Source: Prinia subflava (Eukaryota; Chordata; Aves; Passeriformes; Cisticolidae). From it: a stretch of DNA of 64,000 nt. Shown here in pieces: positions 1 to 12,423 of the stretch. The stretch is from NCBI RefSeq assembly GCF_021018805.1, contig NC_086258.1, positions 13,055,936 through 13,119,935 of the forward strand, read 5' to 3'. Numbering within the stretch: position 1 is the stretch's first letter; each line of letters starts with the position of its first letter. Below the pieces are notes generated by a model. That model saw only the letters and a program-made list of their open reading frames with translations. It was not told the origin of the DNA and ran no database searches. The translations under genes were made by a program, and so were the position numbers.

Positions 1-1040
1 TCTGATGGCAGCTCCTGCTAATCTACGGGAACGCCATCCCCTTCCCACGGGGGGATCCCACGTGGGATGGGAAAGGTGTGTGAGGAATTCCGTGTTCTCC
101 TCAGTGCTGAGTTCTTTCTCTCCTTAAAGGGTGAAATTTTCTTGCTGGTTCCTTGGTGTTTTTTTTGTACAATTAATATTTTCAGATCATGGAAGAGCTG
201 GAAACTCTGATTTTTAAAATATTTTAAATACTGCGAAAGAAAATATGTCTTGGCCAGGGCAGGGAATGAAAAGATGGTCATTTCTGCAGAGGATTTAGAG
301 TTCCTTCTGGAATGCAGGAGGAAAATGGGCAGGGAAATGGGAATCATTCAATCCCAGCATGGTTCAAGCTGGAAAAGGTCTCTGAGACTGGGCTTAGATA
401 AGACACCAACTTTGGGTCAAACCCGGGGTTTTTGGGTCAAACCTGAAGTTTTCAAGATGGTTCTGCTGCCAAAACGGGCTGAGAAGAGCCAAGATGATAA
501 AACAGAGTCAAGATAACGCAGCAGAAGATGTAATGATGAGAATATCCAGGATGACCAAGCCCAATCACCAACCAGCACCACCCCCACCATCACCACCGAG
601 CCCTGTCCCCGAGTGCCACTCACACATTTCTGAGCACTTCCAGGGCTGGTGACTCCACACATCCCTTCCCATGCAGGAATTTCCCTGATTTCCAGTCCAG
701 ACCTCTCCTGGCACACCCTGAGGCCGTTTCCTCTCCTCCTGCTGCTGCTGAGGCTCTGGAACCAGGGGCAGAGGTAACTCCAGCCAGGGGGAGCCTTTGG
801 AATTCCCTGAGTGCCAAACCCAGGGAGCCCTGACACTGCCCAGCACCTCCGGCTGGGTTTCCAGGGTTTATCTTTGGAATCAGGGGGCTCTCCTGGGTGA
901 AAGGAGAACTCTCATTATGAGCTTAGCAAATTAAACTGTTTGTGTCTCCAGAAGGAAACAGCCCCAAGCCCCAGCGCCTGGTGGGCGATCAGGTTCCGCA
1001 GGGCTCTGGCACAGGCAGCCCGACCTGCAGCAATCCACGG
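1..1040. other. Unique non-coding DNA with a short TTTTAAATG-like run downstream
   Basis: I see no gene in this stretch. Open frames on both strands are short, overlap each other and read as random translations. A small tandem run based on TTTTAAATG lies just beyond it at 1253-1288, after the CR1 fragment. No splice-flanked frame with a recognisable domain was found. Confidence 0.6.
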
Positions 1041-1135
1041 CATCAGAGCATAATTTAGGTTGGAAAAGACCTTCAGAGGTCACTGAGGGCAACCATAAAT
1101 CAAACACGGCCCAGTGCCACCAAACCAGGCCCTGT
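1041..1135 (-). mobile_element. CR1 LINE 3'-end fragment
   Basis: Reading on the plus strand, TTTAGGTTGGAAAAGACCTT followed by a CACTGAG-like stretch is the reverse complement of the bird CR1 3' end, so the element lies on the minus strand. It is diverged and short, with no trace of its reverse-transcriptase frame, as is usual for 5'-truncated CR1 copies. The inner boundary is uncertain because similarity fades gradually after about 1135. Confidence 0.75.
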
Positions 1136-1252
1136 TGTCGCAGGAACCCGACCCAGGCCGGCAAACCGAGGCTCCCAGGAACGTCACTTCTCAAAAATCC
1201 TGTCCCATTCCTGGAAAAACTGTGGGGCAATGAGCTGAAAAATATCTGTAAA

Positions 1253-1288
1253 CATGTTTTTAAATGTTTTAAATGTTTTTAAATGTTC
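1253..1288. repeat. Short TTTTAAATG tandem run
   Basis: About three imperfect copies of a TTTTAAATG unit are visible. Such small AT-rich runs probably arise by slippage. No function is suggested. Confidence 0.6.
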
Positions 1289-1880
1289 TCAGAGTGCAGT
1301 GGGCATCCAGGTGGGAATAGGACGGGTTGAGGAGGTGTCACATCCACCATGAGAGGAGGGATGCTCCTCACACACCGCCCTGGGGGAAATAAAACTGTTT
1401 TAAAATAAAAGTTGAACCTGAGACACTCCAGGGCCTTCCAGCCCCACCCCAGGAGCCTCAGGCGGCCTCGGAGTGGGAGCTGTGTTTTTGTGGAAGGATA
1501 TTTCCCAATGTTGGGGTTGTCAGCTTTCATTTCTCCCCTGGCCTGGACGCACGAGTTGTCCCAGGAATTTGTGTGACTGACAGATGTCCAACCCTAAGGG
1601 AGCCCCGTGGATCTCCCCAGCTGTGAGACTGGGAATTCCCTGCACTACCGCACGGCAAAAATTCCATAATAATGAAATGAAGTGAGCAAATTCCTTCCAA
1701 AAAAACTTGAGGCGAGAAATCCCTGTGTTTTAACACGAAATATTTCATCCTTAAAACTTGTTTCTGTTGTTGTTTAGTCAAACTTTTGGGGTCTAAACCT
1801 GTTTTCATTGCAGTATTAAATATTAATCAATTAACTCCTTTTTTCATGGAAATATCTGCTTTTCTATTATTAGAAATGGC

Positions 1881-1943
1881 AATAACAATAATAAAAATAA
1901 TTATAACAATAATAACAGTAATAACAGTAATAATAACAGTAAT
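1881..1943. repeat. AAT/AAC-rich trinucleotide-like microsatellite
   Basis: Imperfect runs of AATAAC and AATAAT lie immediately next to a long pyrimidine tract. The frame through it on the minus strand (isoleucine/valine-rich) reflects the repeat and is not a gene. Confidence 0.8.
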
Positions 1944-2054
1944 TTCTTTTTTCTGTCCTTTTTTTCCACCTTTCTTTTCTTTCTTTCCTTCTTTTTTTCT
2001 CCTCCTTATTTTTCCTTTTTTTTCCCCTTCTTTTTTTTTTCCTTCTTTTTTTTC
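1944..2054. repeat. Polypyrimidine tract (T/C)
   Basis: About 110 bases are almost purely T and C on the plus strand, with interspersed CC and CTCC blocks. This is low-complexity DNA. A second, shorter T/C tract follows at about 2169-2205. In an intron such a tract could mimic a splice-acceptor pyrimidine stretch, but no exon follows. Confidence 0.85.
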
Positions 2055-2727
2055 AAAAGCCAGCAGGATAAAATACCAGCCTGTACCCAAGGCCTGGCTG
2101 CTATATTTAACTCAGACAAACACGTAACAAATCACTATTCTGCAGAAAGAAGGCACACCTCAGAGCTTGGATTTTTTTTTTCCCCCTTTTTTTTTTTCTC
2201 ACTCTTCAGACCTGGACGTAGAGACCACAACCCTCTAAATAATCCTCCAGAAATAAACCAATGAAATGTTCCCTCTGACAACAGACACAGCATTATACCT
2301 GCAGCTGGTAAATGTTTCCACAGCCCAACCACCTTTCCTTCTCGTTTCCAGTAAAAATTTGCTCCCAGGGGGATGGAGGCAGCAGTTGGATTTTAATTAC
2401 TTTTCTGCAATAACGTGGAACGGAGAGTTGCAATTTTATTTATTTAATTTAATTTTTTTTTTTTAACGCTGCTGATGGATTCTCATTTTTTTTCTCTTTT
2501 TGGAAGAGGAGGGCTGGCAGCAAAGGCAGATGCCCTGTGGAGAACCATCCCTGGTGTCTCTCAGTCCCTCATTTTTTGCCCGTCCCTGCAGTGCAGAGAC
2601 ACGGAATATTGGGAATTCAGTGAAGATCCCAGGGAATTTCGCAGCACTGCAGTGAAGCTCAATGGTTACAGCCCCTTCCTTCCCTGGAACCCAAACTCCA
2701 GGAGCCAGGAAATCTGGGAATTTCATG
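2055..2727. other. Unique non-coding DNA with a minor T/C tract
   Basis: Apart from the T/C run near 2169-2205 and a poly-T around 2452-2464, nothing is recognisable. Frames on the two strands overlap and do not resemble known proteins. Confidence 0.55.
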
Positions 2728-2912
2728 GCAGTGTCCAGGCTGGACAGGGCTCGGAGCAGTGGGAATCCCTGCCATGGGATGAGTTGGAATTTAAGGTCCT
2801 TCCCCACCCAAACCATTCCATTCCTCTGTGATTCCATGGTTTGATCCATGGTTTTTCCAGGGCCATGGAATTCTCTCCAAGGTCTCTTCCAGCCCAAGCC
2901 ATTCCCTGGTTC
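2728..2912 (+). mobile_element. CR1 LINE 3' end with a second partial tail
   Basis: The stretch GTCCAGGCTGGACAGGGCT, then CCTGCCATGGGATGAG, then AAGGTCCTTCCC and CCAAACCATTCC follows the order of a plus-strand CR1 3' end, finishing with a TGTGATTCC-type tail near 2837. A second CR1-like ending (AAGGTCTCTTCCAGCCCAAG) occurs at about 2878-2905. This suggests a tail duplication or a second nested insertion. Confidence 0.75.
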
Positions 2913-3456
2913 CACGTGGGGAAAGCTGCCCAGCCCTGGGGAGGTTTTGGGGTGGAACTGGAGGGTGCTGCAGAGGGAAATTCAGGTTTTGAGGGCAAAG
3001 AACCTCAGTGCATCCTTGAACCCCCCTGGATTTAATGGATGAAAATTCTTCTCCATGGATTTCAGGAGAAAAGTGCAGGGGACCCAACTAATGCTGGATT
3101 TCCTGACAGGAGCCTTGTCCCAGCCCTGCTGCCTGGGAGCAGAAATCCTGATTTCCAGGGGAGAGGAATCCCCTCAGTGCTGAACTGCCCCGGCGTCTGA
3201 GGGTGTTTGGGAATGAAACAACTCCAAAATTCAAAATTTGGGGAATTTCCTTCAATCCCTTTTTCCCTCCCTGAGCAGAGCAGGTTCTCTGCAGCTCCGA
3301 GGGAGAGCCCCTGGCTGTGATTCCAAAGCTCCTTGGGAATCCCACCTGACTCGCAGTTATCTCTGAGGGACATCCAGCACAGGGATTTCTTTTTCCTCAA
3401 CAAGATTGGTTTGTCTCCCACCCATAGCTCAGCCTTTTGCAAGGAATTTTGCTGGA

Positions 3457-3530
3457 TTTATTTTATTTTATTTTATTTTATTTTATTTTATTTTAATTTT
3501 TTAATTTTTTAATTTTATTTTTTTTTATTT
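3457..3530. repeat. (TTTTA)n pentanucleotide microsatellite
   Basis: About nine clean TTTTA units pass into longer T runs separated by AA. This is a simple slippage array of the kind also seen at LINE and poly-A tails, but no element is recognisable upstream. Confidence 0.9.
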
Positions 3531-5289
3531 TGCTGGAATTCCCTCCTTTTCCTGCACTCACTGCTCTGCTCTGCCCTCAGGAACCTCAGGGGGCCTCTCC
3601 TTCAATCCAGAGCATTTTCCTGGAGAAATTGGGGTTTTTATCATTTCATCCCCCTCACTCCTGGCATATCGAGGGCTCTTTTTAGATCTGATTCCTGCTA
3701 TCAGGCTTTACATCCTCGTTTTATCCCTGCAATGGGATAAAATGCATTAAACCCCCTGCTGGCTTTGGGCAGGAGGGTATTTATTTAAGCAAGCTGAGTT
3801 CCATATTTTGGTTGAATAATTACGACCTTTTTCTCTTGCATCCATTTACTGAACCCTATTATTTTCTGCCACTGAAGCCCAAAAAAGTATTTACACAGCT
3901 CAGCGCTCCTCGGGCTAAACACGGATGGGATGCTCAATCAGGGGAATCAGTGCAAAAATCCTTGATTTTTCCTTTTCTCAATGATTTTTGAATCAAGACT
4001 AAATAGAGCTGGAAGGGCTGAGGGGAGCAGAGAGATTTTTCTTGTCCTTAATGCGCAGAAAGTTTGGATCTCTTCCTGAATCCAGGGGAAAGGACCAGAA
4101 GTAGGAACATACTTTGGTTTGCAGTTTATTTTTCTCTGCTTTCCCTGCCCTAATCCAAACAAACCCAACCTTTTCTTTGATTGGTGCTGGTCCATGCAGG
4201 GATGGGATTTCTCTGGAATCTCCCTGCTGGATGTGGGTGGTTCCCAGAAAAATCAGGAGATGCTGGGGTGAATCCTAGTCCTGGCCACTCATTTCCTATC
4301 CAGGCTTCTTAAACAACAAAGCATCATTTTCGATTTCCATTGAAAAGTGATAATTTAATTATCTGTTGGTCCCTGAAGCTGCTGTTGGATCTTGAGGGAG
4401 GCAAAATCCCACAATGAAATTTAAAAATGTGGGATATTAGTCCTGGAGGGAGGATCCCTTGATGTGGCTTGGGGGAAGCAGTGTGTGAACCCAGAGAAAT
4501 CTGAATTCCAAACAGGGATTATGATAATTTCTCTCCTGCACTTCTGGTGGCTTTCCCTAGGTCCTGTCAGGTTCCAGTTGGGAAATGGAGGGAAATCCCT
4601 GCCTCAACCAAATGAGCTATAAATATTTCTGTTCCCACCCCTCTGCAAATCAGGATGGTGTTTAAATGAGATTATTTAAGATTTTGATTACCTTGATTAC
4701 ACTTTTCTGATTGTGATGTCAAGAATCGAGTGCTGCTGCTGCTGCTAAAACTTTAAAACCCTCTAAAAATATAGAAGTACCTTCCAGAAATACAACTTTT
4801 CTTTTTTATTTCCTTTTTAACTTTTCCTGTGTTGTTCCTGAAGCCCTTAACCAGGGATTGGAGGTGCCCTCACATGGCGCTGTCTGTGTTCCACTGGAAT
4901 TATCCCTTATAAACTGAATTATGTGACACTGGAGTACATGAAGCCACTGATATCTATTTCTTTAATTTCTTTTTATTTAATATAGATCATTTATCAATGC
5001 AAATTTTAGGTGACAACATTGACCAAACTTCCAGAGGAGGCTGTGAAATGGATTCCAGGTCCAAAGCTGGGGCATGAAACATCAATTAAATATTTCAGAT
5101 TAGTTTTTCCACGGCCTCTCATTAACACCCAGCCACAAGAGGTGTTTTCCACCCAGCCCCGTGTGTCAGGAGCTCCTTTGAGGTGTGGGCAAGGACAGCA
5201 GCACATTTGCATCCTTGGATTTTTTGGTTTTTTTCCCTCTGGTTCCTCTTTTTCCTGTTTTTGCACCTGACTGAGCAGCCTGGGCTCTG
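3531..5289. other. Unique non-coding DNA with a short (TGC)n run
   Basis: About 1.7 kb without a recognisable gene or element. A TGC run of about five units lies at 4731-4746. The AT-rich part at 4920-5000 contains several ATTTATTT-like stretches but no defined element. Confidence 0.5.
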
Positions 5290-5380
5290 GAATGTTCCCT
5301 GCCAGGGCAGGGGATGGAATTGGGATGGGCTTTGGGGTCCCTTCCAGCCCAAACCATCCCGGGATTTTACAGTCCTGGGT
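5290..5380 (+). mobile_element. CR1 LINE 3'-end fragment
   Basis: TTCCCTGCCAGGGCAGGGGA followed by GGGTCCCTTCCAGCCCAAAC and CATCCCGGGAT matches the last ~90 bases of a plus-strand CR1. The 5' boundary is not clear. It lies about 400 bp upstream of a minisatellite that itself starts in an oppositely oriented CR1 piece. Confidence 0.75.
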
Positions 5381-5744
5381 GTCTAGTCCATGCTCCAAAC
5401 CCTTTCCAGGTGTACACCCCAAGAATTCAGATTATCAGGGAATCAGAGGGGTGGGGAACCTCTCCCAGCACCACTGGGGGCTGTTGTTTCCTTTTTTATT
5501 GATCCTTTTTTCCCCAGTGCCATAAGGATCAGGAACATTTATGGCTTCATTCCACAAAGCTTGAATTATTCCAGGGGAGAGGGAAGGGCTGGTAATTAGG
5601 AGCTTTTTCCCTCTCCCATCATCAGTTGGGATGGGAGTTTGTAATTAGGGCTCACAATTAGGAGCTTTTTGCCCTCTCCCATCATCAGTTTTCCATGGAA
5701 TGATGGATTGGATTGGGTTGGGATCATCTCACCCTCCCCTTTCC

Positions 5745-5815
5745 ACAACCCCAGCGTGCTCCAGCCTGGCCTGGGACAATCCCAGGGATGGAACAGCCCC
5801 GGCCCCTCTGGAAAT
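5745..5815 (-). mobile_element. CR1 fragment that runs into the 23-bp array
   Basis: The plus strand reads GCTCCAGCCTGGCCTGGGAC then CCCAGGGATGGAACAGCC. This is the reverse complement of the CR1 segment seen in sense orientation at 47620-47695. Instead of continuing into the rest of CR1, the sequence passes directly into the tandem array, so this piece marks the array's origin. Confidence 0.7.
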
Positions 5816-6826
5816 CCCATCCCAGCTCCTCTGGGAATCCAATCCCATCCCAGCCCCTCTGGAAATCCCATCCCAGCTCCTCTGGGAATCCAATCCCATC
5901 CCAGCTCCTCTGGGAATCCCATCCCATCCCATCCCCTCTGGGAATCCCATCCCATCCCATCCCCTCTGGGAATCCCATCCCATCCCAGCTCCTCTGGGAA
6001 TCCCATCCCAGCCCCTCTGGGAATCCCATCCCAGCTCCTCTGGGAATCCCATCCCATCCCCTCTGGGAATCCCATCCCAGCTCCTCTGGGAATCCCATCC
6101 CAGCCCCTCTGGGAATCCCATCCCATCCCAGCTCCTCTGGGAATCCCATCCCAGCCCCTCTGGGAATCCCATCCCAGCCCCTCTGGGAATCCCATCCCAG
6201 CCCTTCTGGGAATCCCATCCCAGCTCCTCTGGGAATCCCATCCCAGCCCCTCTGGGAATCCCATCCCAGCCCCTCTGGGAATTCCATCCCAGCCCCTCTG
6301 GGAATCCCATCCCATCCCAGCTCCTCTGGGAATCCCATCCCAGCCCCTCTGGGAATCCAATCCCATCCCAGCCCCTCTGGGAATCCCATCCCAGCTCCTC
6401 TGGGAATCCCATCCCAGCCCCTCTGGGAATCCAATCCCATCCCAGCCCCTCTGGGAATCCCATCCCAGCTCCTCTGGGAATCCCATCCCAGCCCCTCTGG
6501 GAATCCCATCCCATCCCAGTTCCTCTGGGAATCCCATCCCATCCCAGCTCCTCTGGGAATCCCATCCCAGCCCCTCTGGGAATCCCATCCCAGCTCCTCT
6601 GGGAATCCCATCCCATCCCAGCTCCTCTGGAATCCCATCCCAGCTCCTCTGGGAATCCCATCCCATCCCAGCTCCTCTGGGAATCCCATCCCATCCCCTC
6701 TGGGAATCCCATCCCATCCCAGCTCCTCTGGAATCCCATCCCAGCTCCTCTGGGAATCCCATCCCAGCCCCTCTGGCAATCCCATCCCATCCCAGCCCCT
6801 CTGGGAATCCCACCCCAGCCCCTCTC
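5800..6826. repeat. 23-bp minisatellite (about 1 kb), CR1-derived
   Basis: The core of each unit is CTCCTCTGGGAATCCC followed by one or more ATCCC/CAGC blocks. The base period is 23 bp, with 28-bp variants carrying an extra ATCCC. Because 23 is not a multiple of three, every frame runs through the same 23-residue protein repeat in turn. This creates frames up to 468 codons on the minus strand and about 400 codons on the plus strand that are artefacts. The core matches the reverse complement of the CR1 tail (AGCTGCTCTGGGAATTC at about 47620-47636), differing at two positions. Confidence 0.95.
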
Positions 6827-9800
6827 CACCCTCCCAGGGCAGGATTTCTCCCATCTCCCCATCCCCTGGCAGAGGGACTCCATCCCCCACATCCCCACAT
6901 CTCCATAAACATATAAATACTCCTTGGGTTTGCCCAAGCTCTTAAAAATGTTCTGCATCTGCTGCAAGAAGCCACATTTCCCACCCTCTGCAGAGAAAAC
7001 ATTTTAATATGAGATCAAATATTTGCCTTGTCCAATGCAAGATGTAATTACATTCGCTCCAACGCTCTTACACCCGGCAAAGAAACCAGAGTTAGGGGGG
7101 AAAAAATAATATTTCAAAGGTGTTTTCATGTCTGTCCTGGGAGGGGGGAAAAGTGTAGGGGGGGGAATTTTCCCTAAATAGAAGGATCTGCTTCTTTTTA
7201 TGAAATAGACCTGAAATTTCTGATGCCACAGCTCAAATCCTGTAATTATTAAAGCAGAGTTTACAAAGTTTTTCACCTCCTTAGCACACCTGGGGTTAGT
7301 GGAGCAGCTTTTTCGCTCAGGACTGAAACACTTTTTTTAGAGAAAACAGCCCCAAAATAGAGGAGTGAAGGTTCTGGGTGCTGTGTGATCCCTCCAGAGC
7401 CCACCTGGGTGTTGGGTTTGTTCACAAATCATTTCAAGCACGTGGGGGATGAACCTTGCTGAGGACAGGGTGGGGGCTGTAACGAGGCCAAGGAATTGGG
7501 TTTAGCCAACTCAACGAGATCAGAGAGGAAGAATCCATTGAAAAAGTCAATTGTCCCATTTTTATCTTCATTTTGGCTTCAATTTATTGGTTTTATGCTG
7601 TTCCCCAGTGGGCTGAAAAGCTTCTTCAAGAGGATATTTCACTCCCTTTGTGTGAGATGCCAGCACAGGGGGCCTCACCTGCACTGGCTTCAACCTCTCT
7701 CCTCTGGTTAAAAAGATAAATCAGAAATCTGCCACTGATTTCAACAACCTTCATCCACCCCACACTGAATTTTAGAGCCTGACATTGTTGTGATATAACC
7801 AAGCTTTTGTTTGAAAATTACAGAAATTCAGCCCCTGAGATTTTCTGCTGGGAACTTTTTTCTTTCCCCAGTTTCAAATCTTGTGATGCCTTTTTAGCTC
7901 CCCTTTAATTTCTCAACATTTAGAACTCTCTACACCCCCTGACTCTGCTTTCAGGACATTCAATATCCCAGTGAGTGCATCCTTTGTGGATTTTAGAGGT
8001 TTCTAAATCTCTATTATGCCCTGCCAAAATGTTATTAGTTAAAAAAGACCCCTCTCAACAAGAAGGGACATCAAACTATTTGGGTTTGCCAGGATGTTTG
8101 TGACATTCCCCAATTCCAGTTTAGAAATTCAGGAAGGTTTTACGATTCTCCTTTAATTGTACCCTGATTAAAATTTCCATTTTTCAGCTCTTTTTTTAAT
8201 GGTGAGAGAAACTCATCTCTTTTCTTGAGGAGAGAAAATCTGGATTCTTACTTTGGGACATTGATAAATCACTTAGGCAGAAAGTGTTTGACCTTTAGAG
8301 ACGATCAAATTAAGACAGCTCTGCCTGCAAGTGCCCTGTTCAGATTTTCTCTCTTGATTCATTCATAGATAAATTTACTTTAAACACTTCTTAGTTTTCC
8401 TCCCTCCCCCTGCCAGCTTTGCAAGGCTTCACTCATTCATTTTGAAAAACATTTATTCAGAGGAGCCAGGCTCTCTTTTCACTCCGAGCTGGCCTTTTGC
8501 TCATTTTCTCACTTGGTAATTTTCACAGTCCTAACATGAGGTACATTTTTATAGCAAAATCACTTCATCTCCCAAAGCTCCATCTGCCTTCCCAGGCTCT
8601 CCAGATTTGCTTTCTCCCCTCGAGATAAAATGTAAAATGTTCATTTATTTTCTTTCCAAGCTCCCGTTCTCATGTCCCTCCTGGGGAGTTCTTTGCCTTC
8701 TCCATTGTTGGATTTCTGACCCAATCCAGGGGTTCTGCACTTGTCCCTCCCCTGTTTCCAAGTTATCCCCAACTTCTCCAATCTTTCTGACAACTCCTGA
8801 ACTTCTGAGACTTTTTTACATAAAATTTTAGATGGGGATTTTTAATTTTTAAACATAAAGCGAGTTTTTTATTTATAACTCTCTCATCTCTTTAATTTTC
8901 ACGTGTCTCAAGTTGAGATGTGTCCAGACCCACGAAAAATCTCCAACTTTGGATTTTCAGCCCTGCAGTGAGCCTGGATGGGCCATGGACAGCAGAGATC
9001 CCCTGCAGGGAGGATGGGTCCTGGAAGGGATAAAGAAAACACCTTCCCAGCTGGTTTAACAGCTGGTTATAAATACAAACTCTTGGTTGTATCTTGCATT
9101 TCAACCCGAGACAGCAGCAAAGGGGAGATGAGAGGTGCCCTCCATGGGCTGAGCGGCTCTGAGGGGCTTTGCAATATTGGCAGAAAATGCAAATCATTTT
9201 CCAGCATGAGACACGTCTGAGGGAGATGCTGACAGAGATGGGAGGGTTTGGGCTGATGCCACTCAAATCCAGCAGGATGCCATTCCCAAACCTCCTGCCC
9301 TTTCCTCGAGGCCTTTGGCTGTTGCTCCCCTGGCCTGACGCTCTGACTTTTCCCACTGCTGGCATTTGTTCCGTGGGTGTAATTTGGAGCTGGAGAGCCT
9401 TGAAAACATTTAGCTGGTGGAAGTAAATTGCTCGGAGCACTGTGAAAATATCGTTGAGACCGTGTGGTTTTTAAACTCCTTTTCACTGCACTGTGCTCCT
9501 GAATTATTTCCAGCTGCCTCCAGATGCTCCTCGCTGCCTTGTAGGAAATGTGCAGATCCTGCCCCAGTCAGGTGCTGATTGTGGGCTTGGAGATAACAAG
9601 AGAGCTCCCAAAGCTCTGCTGTGAGCTGTTATTAGTGGTATTCATTAATTAATTATCATTTTGTGTAGGGAGATGGATTTACTTGGGTTTATCTGAGGTT
9701 TATTTCAGAAATGCTGAGTGTCAGAGCACGGATAAAGTTATTTTCTGCTTTATCTCTGAATCAGGGGAGGTTTCCAGGTGACTTTGGAGGTTTTTCCCAT

Positions 9801-12423
9801 GCAGCACACACAGAGTTCTGCTGAAACTCCCCGTGGAACAGGCAGATGAATTTGGGGCTGATGCAAATCCAGAGTTCTCCAAGCTGGGGATGCTCCATCC
9901 CTTCAGGAAGCTGCTGCCCCATTAATCCTGTCCTGTCCTGGCTGCTGACAAAGCTGAACAGGAGCCACGGAAAAGAATAAAATTCCCTCTGCTGACACCT
10001 GGGAAGTGCCACACAAACCCAGCCTTGCCTTGGCTCCCAGCAGCCAAACCCAGGGAGGATTTAGGCTCTGCCTCGGGGTATTTTAAGCTCAGAGCAGATT
10101 TTGTTTTGATGCATTTTCATGATAACCTGAAGGGAAAAACACGATGAGCTGAGGGTGTGAAGCGAGCAGGGTTAAATCACTTCAGTGGATGTCACCTCAC
10201 CCTTTCCCCCATCCAAAATTTCTGCGTGTGAACTTATTCCCAGAAAACTCCTGTCAGTAAAAGTGTAGTGAGAATCCACCAGCTCTCCTTTGCTGCTGCT
10301 GTATTACCTCCAAAAATAGATTGTTTCTAACTTTTATGAGAGTTTAACTTGCCCTAGCTGGACGACAACGAGATGCCAATGATAATAGGAAAAGGGCTGC
10401 TAATTGATTTTAAATACTGGTGGTCTTGAGTGGTGCCAGGGTTGATGACAATGATCATATATTTCTGCAGCCCTTTTCATCCCAGAGCTCCTCACTGAAC
10501 AACTTCCAAACTATTCCAAGAGAAGAGCAGCCAGACCCGGGCTAAAATACGGCAGGATGGTTTTCCAATTGAAACAGCAGCAGGAATAGTGGGAGAAGGG
10601 ATTACTGAGGCTGGAATTTGTCCAGATTCCTCGGATTTACACACTTTAAACAATATTTTCTGGACTTTTAACTGCAGATAACCATCTGCAGTGCCTGTCT
10701 GCTGCTCTGCTCCCAGCTGAGTGTCAAAAATAGCCTGCCCAGGGTGATATTTTAGCAAGCAGAGCCTGCAGGGTATTAATAGATGGTGAAAGGCCCTGCT
10801 CTCCCCAAACCACTAAGGACAGGTTTGCAGTTCCAGGGGTTTTCAAGTGGTTGGAGTCCTCAGGACTTGTTTGTGCCATGGGAATTCTCAAACAGCCCTC
10901 CAAGACTGGCTCAGCCTCTTGGTCATCCCTTCCATTTTCTCAAAAACATTGAAAAGAAAAGAAAAGCCAAAAATATTGAAAATAAAAGGTGGCAGAGTTG
11001 TTTTCTTCAGGGTTTCTCAGTGTTTCCTCAGGGAATCGTTGTCCAGGGAATGCAGTTTGTGCAATCCTGGCTGTGGGGTGTTTGTAGGGATACACAGAGG
11101 GGGCTCAGCTCCCCTTTTCCTGCTCCTCTTTTCCTGCTGCCCTGGATTTGTGCCCTGCATGGGCGTCCCTGCCTTCCCCTGCACTTCGGTGGGACTGAGA
11201 ATCCAAATTCCTGATCTCCCAAAGGCTGATTTTTCTCCAGCTGAGGGGAATTTTTTGCATTTCCTCCCTCCTGGTGGAGGGGTTGGTTTTCAGCAGAGTG
11301 GGGTCACTTCCCATCCTGGCACTGTGGCCTCACGGTGCCCGTGTGGGTTTGGAGAGCCCTGGTGGGATTTTAATTCCCAAAGATTGATCCCCTCATTCTG
11401 TTCACCCGCAGTGACCCCTTAATTCCAGTCACACCAGCACTGGGTGGCTCAAACCTGCACACCTCCCACCTTATCTAAATATGATTTTCATCAAATCCTT
11501 CCATTTTTTGCCAGGTTTTCTTTCTTGGATGGGAAAAATTCCCAGCACTCTCCACTGAATAACACAACACTGCTCTAGAACTGGGGAAAAGGTGTGGAAT
11601 TGCACCAGGGCAGGTTTTAAATGGTGTAAAAAGGCAGAATTCCCTTGGTTTTTCTCTCCAGGCTCCCCAGTTATGGATTCCAGCCACACAATTCCCTCCA
11701 CCTCCTCCTCATCATCATCTTCATCATCTTCATCTCATTCAAGCTGTCTCAGCCCATGGGTGTTGGGCAAACCCAACTCATTGGCCTTGTTACAGCCCCC
11801 AAGGTGTGACATTTTCACAGCCAGCTGAGGAGATCCCCTCAATCCCCTCTCCCAACACAATTCCCCACTGGGAGACAAAATAAATCCAACTGCACATCCC
11901 AAGGAATGGGAATCCACAGGAAACCTGGGCCTCCCCCCAGCACCACCCTCACGGGGGTTTGGGGATTTGGGACAGCAAAAAAAGAGCCACAGGCACTGCT
12001 TAAAAACGAAAAAAGTTGGCAAAATATTAGGTTGAGGTCAAATTTCATGGAATCATTGCTTGATTACAGAGTGTCCCATCTCCAGGCAGGCAGATTCCCT
12101 TTAGGAAAAGGTCCCAGTGAGCAGGAGGCTCCTCCACAGGGGCTGCTCCTCCTGTTTGTTTGGACAGCCCCTTATCTGCCTGCACAGCCCTGCCAGGACC
12201 TGGCCCCCTCCCAGGGCAGCTGTGACATCACCGCTGGCCACTCTGCTTCCGGAGGAGTTTAACCCCTGTCACAGCCACTTATCAATTCTCTGGCTCACCC
12301 TCGAAACTCCTGGGATGCCCAAATTTACTCCCCGTGGAAGAAAAATTGTGTTTTCCCTTCCCTGCTAAACAAATAATGAGCGGCCAAATGAATCTGTCAG
12401 GGCTGGCACCAAGCGAAAATTGG
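6827..12423. other. Long stretch of unique non-coding DNA
   Basis: About 5.6 kb hold no recognisable gene, mobile element or array. There is a G-rich patch near 7140-7170 and a CTC/ATC-type simple run at 11700-11738 (TCATCATCT-like). Frames such as that at 8892-9440 on the minus strand (182 codons) have no domain or repeat signature and overlap equally good frames on the other strand. Confidence 0.55.
11700..11738. repeat. TCATCATCT-type simple repeat
   Basis: CTCCTCCTC passes into ATCATCATC and TTCATCATC runs. In one frame this gives a run of serines, which is a product of the repeat. Confidence 0.75.

Noticed and set aside
5800..6826. CRISPR-like array of short repeats
   Set aside because: Units are directly contiguous with no unique spacers, and the context is avian.
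5596..7002. 468-codon minus-strand frame plus three ~400-codon plus-strand frames
   Set aside because: All follow the 23-bp repeat; because 23 is not a multiple of three, the same peptide phrases cycle through every frame. No start context, domain or splice structure supports coding.
8892..9440. 182-codon minus-strand frame as a possible exon
   Set aside because: It has no recognisable domain, overlaps plus-strand frames of similar quality, and the peptide looks like random translation.
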